Part shown: positions 36,093 through 47,410 of the stretch, one piece after another
Layout: each line of letters opens with the position of its first letter
How positions within the stretch are numbered: position 1 is the first letter of the stretch
NCBI GenBank assembly: GCA_963682025.1
Contig: OY821521.1
Location: 192,927,575 to 192,991,574 of the forward strand
Source of the DNA: Cordilura impudica
Taxonomy: Eukaryota; Arthropoda; Insecta; Diptera; Scathophagidae
Reading direction: 5' to 3'
DNA: 64,000 nucleotides
Program-made: the position numbers and the translations under genes
Notes under the pieces: model-generated
Databases searched by the model: none
Told to the model about the DNA's origin: nothing
What the model saw: the letters and a program-made list of their open reading frames with translations, nothing else

Positions 36093-37133
36093 CTATGACC
36101 GTGAAAATAGCTTAAGTGCAAAAATCAAAATTTTGCCGCGCAAAATTTTTATACTCTATACCACTATGTGATCCGGGTGTAGTGAGTTTGTGCTGATGTT
36201 TGTAACTACTAAAAATATTTGACCAAGACACACCTTTTATTATACCGATAGATTCAGAATCACTTTCTGATTCGATTTAGCGATGTCCGTCCGTCCGTCC
36301 ATCCGTCTGTGTATCAATGTAAACCTTGTAACCAAGCTACAGGTCGCAAACATGAATATATTTTGATGCAATTTGGTTATAGGCTTCTATCGGTCATGGA
36401 ACGCACGCTATTGGTGAAAATCGGTGCATGTTCAGACCTAGTCCCCATATAACGACACCTATGAGATCGATTTAAATTGTCTTAAGATCCAAATTAACCT
36501 TTAGATCTCGGTCAAATTGGGTTTGTGTGTGTTTATTTCATCCACTAATCAGTAGTCTTAAAATATATCCTATAGGACAATTCTTATTCATAACCCCCAT
36601 ATGAACCTAATTCCCGATCTTCACTTAAATCCATCAAAATACAAAAGAATTGCACCGATTTTTCTCATATTTGGTTTGTACAGCTTTTTGCAAAAAATAA
36701 GTGACTTTATCAAATATGGTCATGATTGGTCCATTTTTTGACCTAACCACCATATAAATATAGCGTCCGATATGAACTTTTTCATATAAGCTTTTTTCAT
36801 ATAATTTGTAAAAGTTCGACTCACATTTGGATTATGCTTATTTTCTATACCCAATTAGTTGAACCTAAGACCAATTCTCTAAACGCCTGGTATAAGGTAT
36901 CGCATTGTCGGTGTAGACCGACTATAATTTTCTGACTTGATTTTAATTAACTCTGCTTTATCTTTTGTATAAAAATACATTAGAATGTGCACTTAACTAA
37001 AATTGTTTTGGCTATAAATTCGTAAAGATACCATGAAATTTTTAAAGATTATGTAAATGATTGTAAATCATCGATTTTAATCAAAAAACGAAAAACGATT
37101 ATCATGTCACTTAAGCTATTTTCGCGATCATAG
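36093..37133. mobile_element. Inverted-repeat element carrying dispersed repeat copy 7
   Basis: Terminal repeats CTATGACCGTGAAAATAGCT then TAAGTG (36093-36118) and its inverse (37108-37133) match at 24 of 26 positions by eye. The sequence just inside also pairs loosely. Copy 7 fills most of the interior, so it probably inserted into a small MITE. No clear target duplication. Confidence 0.5.
36150..36939 (-). repeat. Dispersed repeat, copy 7
   Basis: Reverse, diverged copy: ATACTCTATACCACTATGTG to ATTTTCTGACTTG, with the palindrome degraded to TCGGTGTAGACCGA. Confidence 0.82.
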
Positions 37134-38230
37134 ATAGATGTATGCATCTAAATAATAATCCTCCAGCAAAATAAATCAATTTTAATTAATATAAAATTGC
37201 ATGTATGTATATATAACAAATACCTGAGAACTGTACGCATCACCGTTAAAGAATCGCTGCATTAAAACAATCACTGTGACACACACACAAGCCAAGCAAA
37301 ACTAATTTATTTGCTTGAAAGATTTGTTGTTCTACATTTGTACTACATGCAGTTATTATCCACACAAATCAAGTGGATTTTACGTGTTTTCAAACAATTA
37401 TCCAAAAACGAAAAATTTAACACATTTTTATAAATTAAAGAATTCCCACACACATACTTCGTGTTTCAATTTTTTTTTTGTCTTAAACTTAAACTCTAGC
37501 AAGCATTGTATTCAAAAAAAAAATGTGAAAGATCTTTTAATGGCCAAATTTTTAAAGCAGCAGCCATGAAAATGTCACGTATTTAAAGTAGTTTTGAGTT
37601 ATCTAAAAAAATGTTGATAAAGTACTATTACTATGTACATACATACATATGTATATAATGCTTATAAAACAGCTTTATAGTTAACGAAAAAATTTTCCCG
37701 CACGTGATTTCCCTATGATTTTTTTCTCCCAATTCGTTATTTGTTTTTCCAATTCATGTGTTTATTATGAATAAGACCCTTTGTAAATAACATGTGTGTG
37801 CGCGTGTGTGTGTGCGTATGTGTGTGTATGTTTGTGGTGTGTAGGTGCTGATATAGCTTTCTTCTATTTCTCTTTCATTTTCATTTTCATCTCATTCATG
37901 ACAAAAGAAAACTTCAAATTTACTATCTTTTCTCAAATTCATAGACGCAGAGTTTGTGAAAGAGAGTTTCCCATTTAATTTTCATTTTTGTATAAATAAG
38001 CTGTCATTTAAGGGGATTTGTCTGGTGTTTAGGTATTTTCTACGCCTTAATCCTGATTTAATGAGTCTAAGTTTTGATCATGGATTTATAGTCTACATTA
38101 TTTTATCAAGCCTTTAATGCCTGTTGCGAGTCTTAAATGTTATATATTAATGAATTTCTTAACGTGTTTCTTAATTGTTACTTTAACAATTTTTATTTAA
38201 TAAAATTTTTGTTTTTCCCGATATGTGCCA
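36990..38230. other. AT-rich non-coding stretch with (GT)n microsatellite
   Basis: A (GT)n tract runs at about 37792-37842. The open frames overlapping it are low-complexity by-products. No gene is recognised. Confidence 0.35.
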
Positions 38231-38235
38231 CCTTT

Positions 38236-38903
38236 TTATATCAGAGTATAATGACTTTGTGCTGATGTTTGTAACCACTAAAAAGATTTGGCTTAGACCC
38301 ATCTTTTATTATACCGATCGATGTTCGTCCGTCCTTCCGTCTGTGTGTCCATGTAAACCTTAATCAAACTACAGGTCGCAAATATGAATATATATTGATG
38401 AAATTTAATACATTAGCTTCAATTGGCCACAGGATGAACGCTATTGAAATTGGTGTAAATCTGTTCATGTTCAGACCTAGTCTCCATACAAATGACCCCA
38501 ATGAGATCGACTTAAATTGCCATAATATCCAAATTATCACATTAATCTCGGTCAAATTTGATTTGTGTTTGTTCAAAAATAAACCCTATAGGACAGTTCT
38601 TAGTCATAGCCCCCATATGAAGCTGATTCTCGATCTTCACTTTCAAAAATCAAAAATATTGCACAGATTTTTCTCAAATTTGGTTTGTATATGTTTTTGC
38701 AAGAAATAAGTGACCTTATTAAATATGGTCAGGATCGGTCCATTTTTCGACCTAGTCCCCGTATAAATATATGATGAACTTTTCAAATTTGGTTTATGCT
38801 TATTTTTTATATCTAATTAGTTGGACCTAAGAGATAGGGTCTCTAAATGCATGGTATAGGGTATCGTGCAGCCGGTCTAGACCGACAATAATTTTCTTAC
38901 TTG
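38236..38903 (-). repeat. Dispersed repeat, copy 8 (truncated at one end, internal deletions)
   Basis: Reverse copy lacking the CCACTATGTGG end and several internal segments, but keeping the CTTGCTTAC-side terminus: a degraded palindrome GCCGGTCTAGACCGAC and ATTTTCTTACTTG. Confidence 0.8.
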
Positions 38904-38984
38904 TTTTTTATAATTTTTATTTAAATACTTCTTGGATATTTCCAGGGATCTTTGATCATAAAAGTTATTTTTTTTTATATTTTG

Positions 38985-39299
38985 TCGAGCAAAACAGTTA
39001 TTTTCTTCATTTGTATACTTATTTTATTTTTTCGAGCAAATCTAACAGTTATTTTTTGATTTTTATTTCTTCGAGCAAATGTAAAAATGAAGCATAAACA
39101 AAAAAAGCCAGAAATCTCTCAAAAAAGTGAGCTGCGTTGGAATTTTTTTATATAAGAATGTCAGCGATTGTTTAATTAATTTTTTCTCATATTTGTCACT
39201 TTTTTTTATTTCTGTTCGATATCAAAAAATAACTTTTATTTCTGCTCGAAAGATTAAAAATCAAATTTGTAAAAAGCCCAGCATTTTCTGAAAGACTAG
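38985..39299. repeat. CGAGCAAA-rich repeat ending CTAG
   Basis: Three CGAGCAAA units occur in the left half and inverted TTTCTGCTCGAAAG in the right half. The block ends TTTTCTGAAAGACTAG|T, like the block at 1970-2167. Confidence 0.35.
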
Positions 39300-40304
39300 T
39301 TCACAAGGATCAAAATTGTATGCTTGAATCAGTTCTCCAATATTTAATTTTTTATGGTTTTTATGTTAATTAAATTAACTCTTATTTTCGGTCCCTGTAC
39401 ATTCCAATGTAAGACATAATTTTCTTTTTGAAAATAAAAAACTTTTTCTTGGTAAAGTTTTCAACTACTTGATATTTTGTAATATCGTTATGGCAATTTC
39501 TCAGATTATGACGAGTTTTATTTTACAACCGGAATATTTTTATATACATACATACCAATCGTCATATTCTAAAGTATTTCCATAAGAATACTACAAAATA
39601 CTCGCTACTAATAATACAATGATTTTTATAGAAAAATACCTAACAATATGAGGTTATTATTTAATTTTCTTGAAATAGAATTTCTATAGGAATAATACAT
39701 ACTTAATACTTGTTCAATGAGTTTATTATTAAAAATACTTTAGTGTCTGATGTTATTTTTCTAAAATTAATTCCGATGCTTAAGAGATTTATTTTCAATA
39801 AATAGATTTCCTTAGGAATATTTAAAAAAATGTCTGGTATATTAATAATATAGTGATTTTTATGGAAACAATATTCTTTTCTTTTAGTTTCAAATGTTTT
39901 ATTAATATTTAATATGCGGTTAAATTATTTTTTTTAACATAGGTTTTCATTGCTTTATTTATGTATAAATGCCATAAAGATTTTATATAACAATATAAGC
40001 CGCAATCTGATTTTTTTATGAATATATTACAAAACTTAATTATTGTTATTTACTAATTGTATTTTCGATCTTCAGTTTTAGTAATTACTTTTCTTGAAAT
40101 AGGTAATTTTTTAATAAAATTCTATAAGATTTTGTAACAAAAATACCCGAAGGTTTCAAGGTTTCTGTGAAATTTAACCATAATAATTAATGAAATATTA
40201 AACACAAAAATCTTTTTTTTTTTTCTATTTTTCATATTTTTTGGACAAAATTAAATTTTTTTTTGTGATTTTTTCATTTTTTCGGGTCATTTTTCATTTT
40301 TTTT
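39300..40304. other. AT-rich non-coding stretch, nothing recognised
   Basis: No repeat family or gene identified. Confidence 0.3.
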
Positions 40305-40830
40305 ATAACCTATACCACTATGCGAAATTTGGTACATAAGCTTCTATCGGCCATAGCATGAATACTATTGAAATTGGTGAAAATCGGATGAAATATTTAT
40401 ATAGGGACTAGGTCGAAAAATGGACCGATCCTGACCATATTTGGTAAAGTCACTTATATTTTGAAAAAATTTATACAAACCAAATTTTTGGACTATTGAT
40501 ATTTGGATGTAATAAACATACACAAACCGAGATCTATATGATAATTTGTATATTATGGCAATTTAAGGGGTCATAGGGGTCATTTGTATGGGGACTAGGT
40601 CTGAACATGCACCAATTTTCACCAATTTCAAGAGCGTTCATGCTATGGCCGACATAATCTTATAAGCCAAATTTCATCAAAATATATTCGTATATGCGAC
40701 CTGTAGTTTGATTACAAGGTTTACATGGAAACACAGACGGACGGACGGACGGGCATCGCTAAATCGACTCGGAAAGTGATTCTAAGTCGATCGGTATAAT
40801 AAAAGATAGGTCTGGGTCAAATATTTTTTA
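40305..40830. repeat. Dispersed repeat, copy 9 (chimeric, two opposed halves)
   Basis: The first about 84 bp (ACCTATACCACTATG, then AAATTTGGTACATAAGCTTC) are in reverse orientation. From about 40389 (TATAGGGACTAGGTCGAAAA) to 40830 the sequence is in forward orientation, including the (GGAC)n tract. The part between TATGTGG and the GAAATTTGG segment is missing. This is a rearranged copy. Confidence 0.75.
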
Positions 40831-40883
40831 TTTTTTAACAAATTAATAAAAATTTGAATCTGTAGTTAAAAAAATATATATGA

Positions 40884-41407
40884 TTTTTATACCCTATACC
40901 ACTATGTGGCTTGGGTATAATGACTTTGTGCTGTGTGTCCATGTAAAGCTTGTAATCAAACTACAGGTCGCAAATATGAATACGTTTAGATGAAATTTCA
41001 TATATAAGCTTTCATCGGCCATGGGATGAACGCTATTGAAATTGGTCAGAATCGGTCCATGTTCAGACCTAGCCCCCATACAAATGACCCCTATGAAATC
41101 AACATAAATTGCCATAAGTTCCAAATTATCATATAGATCTCAGTCAAATTGGGTTTGTATATGTTTATTACATCCATTATTCAGTAGTTCAAAAATAATC
41201 CCTATAGGAAAATTCTTAGTCATAGGCCCCATATAGAGCTGCTTCCCGATCTTCACTTAAATCTATCAAAAAACAAAAATATTGCACAGATTTTTCTCAA
41301 ATTTGGTTTGTATATTTTTTTTCAAAGTATAAGTCACTCTGTCAAATATGGTCAGGATCGGTCCATTTTTCGACCTAGTCCCCATATAAATATAGTATCC
41401 GATATGC
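40884..41407 (-). repeat. Dispersed repeat, copy 10 (internal deletion, truncated end)
   Basis: Starts TATACCCTATACCACTATG. The segment between GACTTTGTGCTG and TGTGTCCATGTAAAG, including the CGTCC microsatellite, is deleted. The copy stops at TATAGTATCCGATATGCA where an unrelated repeat (GGTAGAGAAGAAGAAA) begins. Confidence 0.82.
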
Positions 41408-41408
41408 A

Positions 41409-41512
41409 TGGTAGAGAAGAAGAAAGCATATATTTCTAAAAATCATAACCACTCTTTAAATATTCTTAATCAAACCGATTTCTGGACTTAAGCCTTCATC
41501 AGTGATTATATT
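41409..41512. repeat. Short repeat R, copy 1
   Basis: TGGTAGAGAAGAAGAAAGCA, then AATCATAACCACTCT, TCTTAATCAAACCGATTTCT and GCCTTCATCAGTG, shared with 48341-48443. It joins the truncated end of dispersed-repeat copy 10. Confidence 0.65.
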
Positions 41513-41720
41513 AAACAGTAGTATGCCCTGTCATACTTCGCTACGACTTATTTTATTGATACATATATATATATTTCCCTAACCAATTTTGCCTATGTCC
41601 ACTGAAGGTTCCAAGAACACTGGTCCGCTCTTGCAAATTTTTAAGGTTAAATACTAACATCTACATATAAATTATAGACTTTCATAAAGTTTCAAAGCCT
41701 TCACTATAATAGTAATCCAC

Positions 41721-42591
41721 ATATCTGTGGTTTTCTAGAATAACCGCGTATGTCATAAAATCAAAATGTTCAGGGGAGCCAAAAACGTTATATTTGGAAT
41801 TATGGGCTCGACATAAAGTTTTGAGAGCTTTTTTTAACAGTCCTTTAGATATGGGCAATATATACTTTATATAAAATTTTGAATCAAAAATCTTCAGAGG
41901 AATGGATCCTGGAGAAGGACGAAAAAAACAATATGTAAATTACACTTAAAGTGTGTGCAGATGTCGACAAACGTCGTTTTCTTTGAAAATGAAAACTACC
42001 AATGCTACCACCCATGTAGACATAAGTTGTTGCTTGAAAAATGGATTTTTTTGTTCGTCAACAAAAAGTTAACGGGACTTAGGATGAGAATATAACAACG
42101 TATCAAGAATAATAGTGACAAAAAATAACAGAAATAAACACAAAAGTTTTTACAAATAGTTATAAACTGAAAACTAATCCAAAATTATTTTTCATTTTTT
42201 TCTGAGAAAATAATTTGTCGGCGATCAAATGTAGGTTGACATACGTCGTTAGTGCTGCAAATTAATTTAATAAACATTTAAGTTACGTCGTTATTTAAAG
42301 AAAAAACTCAGAAATGGTCAATATTTAAAAAAAAAAATTTAACACATGTAAAGAGCGTTAAAAATTAATATAATTGACATCGTTAACTCAAAACTGAAAA
42401 AAAGGACATACGCGGTTATTCCAGAAAACTACAGAAAAGTAAAGTATTTATTGCCCATTCCTACAGTACTGTTAAATAAAAAGCTCTAAAATCTTTATAT
42501 CGAGCCCATAATTTCAAATATAACGTTTTTTGGCTCCCCTGAACATTTTAATTTTATGACATACGCGGTTATTCTAGAAAACCACAGATAT
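41721..42591. mobile_element. Foldback element, inverted arms of about 150 bp
   Basis: The left arm starts ATATCTGTGGTTTTCTAGAA then TAACCGCGTATGTC. The right arm ends with the inverse, GACATACGCGGTTATTCTAG then AAAACCACAGATAT. Pairing continues through GTTCAGGGGAGCCAAAAACG and ATTATGGGCTCGA. A third partial copy of the terminus (CATACGCGGTTATTCCAGAA) lies internally at 42410. There is no coding content. It is a non-autonomous DNA transposon of unknown superfamily. Confidence 0.7.
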
Positions 42592-42599
42592 TTTATATT

Positions 42600-43748
42600 A
42601 AAAATTCGCTTTGTAGTGAAGGTGCCACGCCCACCATATTTATTTAAAAGTTTAAAGCCTATGTTACTTCCTATAGTCACACTTGGACACTGTGACTATA
42701 GATAGGTATAGCTTGCTATAAACTTCAAACACACAAACTTTCACTTACATATATAGAAGAAGAAATGTAATAATTTTTGTTATAATTCATTAGATTGGTT
42801 CCATATGAAATTTTTCTACTTAAGGTGGCCGTGAGGTTTACGTCTATCTTACACACGTACTTACACTTTTGGTCATGCGCTTTAATGCACTCACCAAAAG
42901 ACAGGCCTTTTCGAACAGTGTGGCTAAGAATCAGTTTGCATACCATACAGCTTTTATTATGTATTAATTTCAGAAGCTGTGACACTAGCAAGCACTATAA
43001 TCTTTTTCTTTTCTCAATTTTTATTTTATTTATGAATTTATACCTCTAATTTCCACTATTCTCAGTGTTTTACTTCAATAGAGTTGTAAAAATCCAAAAA
43101 AAAAAAAAAAAAAAGAAAAAAATAAGTATTCTATACATTTTTGGCAACCCTGTTAATACTATTCTTAACAGTACTCTCTTTACTTTCTCACTCTCTCTTC
43201 TGTCCTCATTTTATGAATGATACTTTTGACAATAATGCTTATTATGGTTAATTTACCTACCAACCACCTTTACTTACAACATGTACCTGTACTTACAGAC
43301 ATGCATACTTATCATAGCATTTTTTTCTATATTCTTCACAAAAACCACTTGTTGTTGTTGTAAGTTTTGTTTGTTAATTTTTGTTTATCTGTCTTCTTAC
43401 CACCAAAATAATGGCAAAATAAAAACTAAAAAAAATATGTAGAAAATTATGATGAGTGGACAAAATGTAAACAACCTTAAAGTAGTTGTTAAAAGTCATT
43501 GGTGCTATAAGGAAGTCAAAGAAACAAAAAATTATAAAAAAAAACTATAAAAAAGACAATAGCCGTCAACCTACCTTAATAAAAAAACATCATTTTTCAT
43601 TACTCTTATTCGTACTACAGAGTACAAGTGCTTTTGTTTTATGTTTTAAAAAAAAAAAAAATAATAAAAAGTTCTTAATACTTAAACAAATAACAAGTGC
43701 CGGAGGCTAAATAATTTTTTAGTTCTTGTTAAGACGAAAAAAAGAAGA
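42600..43748. other. Non-coding stretch, one Cys-containing open frame not assigned
   Basis: The minus-strand frame 42725-42991 contains CMVCKLILSHTVRKG, GECIKAHDQKCKYVCKI; the spacing CxxC...C...CxxxC is suggestive but matches no family I know. The rest is AT-rich. Confidence 0.2.
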
Positions 43749-43794
43749 AAAAGTATGTTATATTATTCTAATTAGAATAATATAACATACTTTT
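43749..43794. repeat. Perfect 46-bp palindrome
   Basis: AAAAGTATGTTATATTATTC, then TAATTA, then GAATAATATAACATACTTTT: perfect self-complement with no spacer. Confidence 0.95.
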
Positions 43795-43960
43795 ATACTA
43801 TATTTAAAATACTATTATTTAAAATTAAATTTTTGGTATGAAAATAATGAAATTGAATTAAAAATTTATATTTTCCAATCAAAAATGTATAGTACTTAAA
43901 ATAAAAATATTGTTTTAAAATTAAAATGGAACAGTATTGAATTAAGAACGCTTTTTTAAA

Positions 43961-44140
43961 TTCAAAAATGGTTCTTTTTGAAAGGCTCGGTTCAAAATTA
44001 ACTGTAAATTTTTTTTTATTTTGTCAACGGAGCCTTTCAAAAAGAACCATTTTTGAATTAAAAATGTTTCCTTTTAAACGTCTCGGTCGCTTTCTGCATA
44101 ACTGTAAATACTTTTTTTCTTTTAGTCGACCGAGGAGATT
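43961..44140. repeat. Two related hairpins in tandem
   Basis: Hairpin 1: a 28-bp arm (TTCAAAAATGGTTCTTTTTG, then AAAGGCTC) at 43961-43988 is perfectly inverted at 44030-44057. Hairpin 2: TCTCGGTCG at 44081-44089 faces CGACCGAGG near 44127-44136. Both loops contain AACTGTAAAT followed by a T run, so the second hairpin looks like a diverged copy of the first. Confidence 0.75.
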
Positions 44141-44477
44141 AACAGGCATCTTTTTGATATTAGTAGAAACGTCTTTGGCAGAAAATCATTCAGATTATTT
44201 TTGATTCATAGCAATTATTTTTGATTTTAAGACGTTTTTTGGTTGAGTGAAGATTTATAGATAATGTTCATAAGATTTCAAATTGAAATAAAACCAAAAA
44301 AAAAAACCTAATAAAAAATTAATCATAAAAAAATCATTGAACTGTGACACATGGTATACACACATATTTTTACTTGGATTAATGATTAAAATCATAAAAA
44401 GAATTTAATGATATTTAAAAAAAAAAAAGAATACCTACATATATCAAATAAATCACAAAAAAACTTTAAACTTGTTT

Positions 44478-44798
44478 GTTTATGTTAAAGTATATAAAAA
44501 AAAATTAAGAAACCCGCAAAATTGTTTCACAAAATAAAATGTTGAACACTTACAAAAATTGATTTTAACAAAAATCTTGTGTTTTAAAGTGGACATACTT
44601 ATCATTAAAAAAACTAAAATTTATTTTTGTATTGCCATTAAATTTTTCAGTTTTTTCAATTTCAAAAGTTATGTACTTTAAAAATCATTGATTTCACATA
44701 TTGTTAAAAAAAAACAATTTTGTAAGTGTTCAAAATTTATATTTTGTGAAACAATTTTGCGGGTTTCTTAATTTATTTTATATACTTTTAACATAAAT
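44478..44798. mobile_element. Foldback/MITE with inverted arms of about 100 bp
   Basis: The left arm (44478-44575) contains TTAAGAAACCCGCAAAATTG, TTTCACAAAAT and TGAACACTTACAAAA. The right arm (44703-44798) carries the inverse with a few small gaps. The centre contains GTGGACATACTT and the roughly inverted AAGTTATGTACTTT, so much of the element can fold. Confidence 0.7.
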
Positions 44799-44809
44799 AA
44801 AAAAAGATA

Positions 44810-46012
44810 TAAAATTAATTTTTGTGATGTCTTTGTAATTTCTAGAACTATGCTCTTTTTTAAGTTTTTTTTTTAAATTAAATTGATTCTTAAATGCGCT
44901 CTTATTTCCGGCTTAATTTCTGTTGAGGTTCGACGCATATGTAATTTCAAAAAATTTGTCCGATTTTTTCGAAATTTCGTCACTCTAGATTTCGATGAGA
45001 ATTGTAAATATTCTGTTTGTGATATTGTAAATATTTAACATGCTAACGAGCTATATGATCCAATTTGTAATTTAACATTGAACTGTGGTCATATTGCTGT
45101 CGTTCTATTTGTTAACAAACATTGCTGCACCTAACACATTTTATCTGTTCTATAAGTAAATATGCGCTCATGTTTCAAAATTTTGTAATTTTTACTTGGA
45201 GTCGTTTAGGGTGTTCCTTGATAAAATATTAAACAACAACAAAAATTCATAGCTTCAGGCAAAGGTGCAGTATTACCATGAACTTCATGTTTTTCAATCG
45301 CTGCACAAAGTGCGACAAACTGAAATCAAAAGTTGCTTAAATTCATTTTCTTCAAACTGGTTAAACTAACTTCTGGTTAAACTAAAATTTAAATAATATT
45401 AAAAGCAATTTTAAACCTACGATGCACTTAGCGCTAGATTTAGCGACTTTAACTACCCTAAAAGCGATTTTTTCATTTAGCGCCTTTTTTAAAAAAGCGC
45501 TGAATTGGTGCTTTTCCTTTTTATTTTTTAGGGCTTTAGCGCAACTTCCCTCCAAATTTACAATTTTACTGTATGCTTTGTGTTTCTCCAGGTAAATCGC
45601 TATTTACGAACTGTCTATTTTTCAATATTTTTCAACGTTGATGGAAAAAGAAACATAAAAAATATAAAATTGTTAAAAATCATGTTTTTTCTCAATATGT
45701 TTTTATTTTGGCCTTTTAATTTTTAAATAAACTAAATAAGTGATCAGGCTCGAGGTCTGTGTTTATAATACTTTATTTTATTTTAATTTCAATATTTCGC
45801 CTACCGTCGGCAAGCATCATCAGGAAACAAAACAAAACATGGTTTGTTCATGCCCTTAACAAATTTCAACTGTGATAACCCATAAGTAAGCATCTATAGG
45901 GCGTAGAACCTTGTTCAAATTCTTATTTGGTATCATATGCCTTTTAACCTATTTGATTATCTCAATCGATTCCAAAGTTATAATATTTGCAACGAAAAAA
46001 CTCAAATGGCGC
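44810..46012. other. AT-rich non-coding stretch, nothing recognised
   Basis: No gene or named repeat. AGCGC-rich words cluster at 45430-45545. Confidence 0.3.
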
Positions 46013-46103
46013 CACTGTGCGACGCACAGTAGAGTTACGAAATTTGGAATACTTGTTTGACTTGGTGAAAGATAGTCAGATTTCAAATATGAAAAATTTC
46101 GGA

Positions 46104-46430
46104 GCAAGGATTCGGGTCCTTCCCATATATCCTGAAAATTATAAATGTCATAACAGAAGAAAAAAAAGTTCTACCATTATGAAATTTTGTACACTGATTA
46201 CCTTAAACAACTTTAACGTTTCGGCCAAATCTGGTCCAATTCATAGTAGAGACAAGCACAGTTCAAAAATGTAATTTTTCGAAAATTTAAGAGAAATTGT
46301 AAACAAAATAAAATTAATTTGTATTTTTTGGTATATGAAACATTCTGAATTAATAAAAAAAAAAAATTTTCAATTTTGAGCAAGGACTCACCCACCTCTC
46401 ATATATCCTGAAAAAAATAAAATCGAAAAA
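46104..46430. repeat. Imperfect direct repeat inside the Transib relic
   Basis: GAGCAAGGATTCGGGTCCTT then CCCATATATCCTGAAAA near 46103 recurs as GAGCAAGGACTCACCCACCT then CTCATATATCCTGAAAA near 46378, about 275 bp apart. It occupies the place where the C-terminal coding half is missing. Confidence 0.6.
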
Positions 46431-46490
46431 TTTAACCTCTAGCTAAAACTATGTTTATTATTTTGTAAACATAATTAATTCTGTTCAATT

Positions 46491-47410
46491 TTATAAAAAT
46501 CGGATGAATAAAACCATATACATATATGAGAATCTTAAAGGCACGAATGAGACAATAAAAAGAAATTCATCATTTGAATTAGGATCGTTAAATTTTTGTT
46601 TATAAGTACTGTGTCCCGAACTGCCATCGGAACCCCACTTTACTTCACAGATAACATCATTTTCTGATTCAAACTGATGCAGATCTAAATAACTATTCAC
46701 AGTCATATTGAGAAAAGTTTGTAATGGAACTGCAGCAAACGTTTCTGAAACAACAATTGGTTCTGGAATGTATTTTTGTTTCGCATTTTGCAAGGCATAA
46801 AGGATGGAAAGCAGTCTTCATTAACAACTGTTCTCATCATATTATACTCTATTATGCCAATGCTTTTTATACAGAAATAGTGGATGAAGTTGTTGGATTT
46901 GAAATTCTTTTTACAGCTTTTTGTAAAAGTGTTGAACTTGTTGATGCCACAAGCTCTTCAACTTTGCTCCTTTTGGTACGTTCGGAACAACTTTCGAAGT
47001 TTACTGCAGGTCTGTCTCTTCGACTTGTGTTTGGTTCCTTTAAAAGGTATTACTTTAGTACAAAGAAATTCAACTTATATTAAATACTTAAAAAATTCAA
47101 GTTTTTATCAGTAACAACAAATGGTGTATCTAGCCACGAACAAGATTTTTTTCTCAAATCGTTCTTTGACATAATAACACTTTTTCCACTCCTTTTGAAT
47201 TTTTAATAATATAGAATGTACTTCATTAATTTTCTTTTTATCCAGTTTTATTTTGTATAATTTTTCTAAATAATATACTACTTCACACTCTGCTGCACTT
47301 TGTGTACTATGCTTTAGCCAAATGTCAAAAAATTGACGAACTTGAACCTGATTAGCCACTGAAAATTGCGAATAAAAATTAGAGGTGGACGAAAGTGGAA
47401 GTAAAACCAA
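46491..47410 (-). pseudogene. Transib transposase relic, N-terminal half
   Basis: Order on the minus strand: VRQFFDIWLKHSTQSAAECE and then ERFEKK, SWLDTPFVVTDKNL in a shifted frame (47108-47410). A linker follows, RPAVNFESCSERTKRSKVEE LVASTSS (about 46940-47020). Then NSYLDLHQFESENDVICEVK and WGSDGSSGHSTYKQKF at 46600-46720, followed by FLFIVSFVPLRF. The DGSSGHS segment corresponds to the first catalytic Asp of Transib and of RAG1 (CDGMGD, then FSFTIMKI). The second Asp, the zinc-binding region and the Glu are absent: downstream (46025-46490) is non-coding. The frame is broken at least twice, so it is not functional. Confidence 0.7.

Noticed and set aside
42725..42991. Cys-containing minus-strand frame (CMVCKLILSHTVRKG) as a zinc-finger gene
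   Set aside because: Spacing does not fit a finger I know, and no second exon or repeat context supports it.
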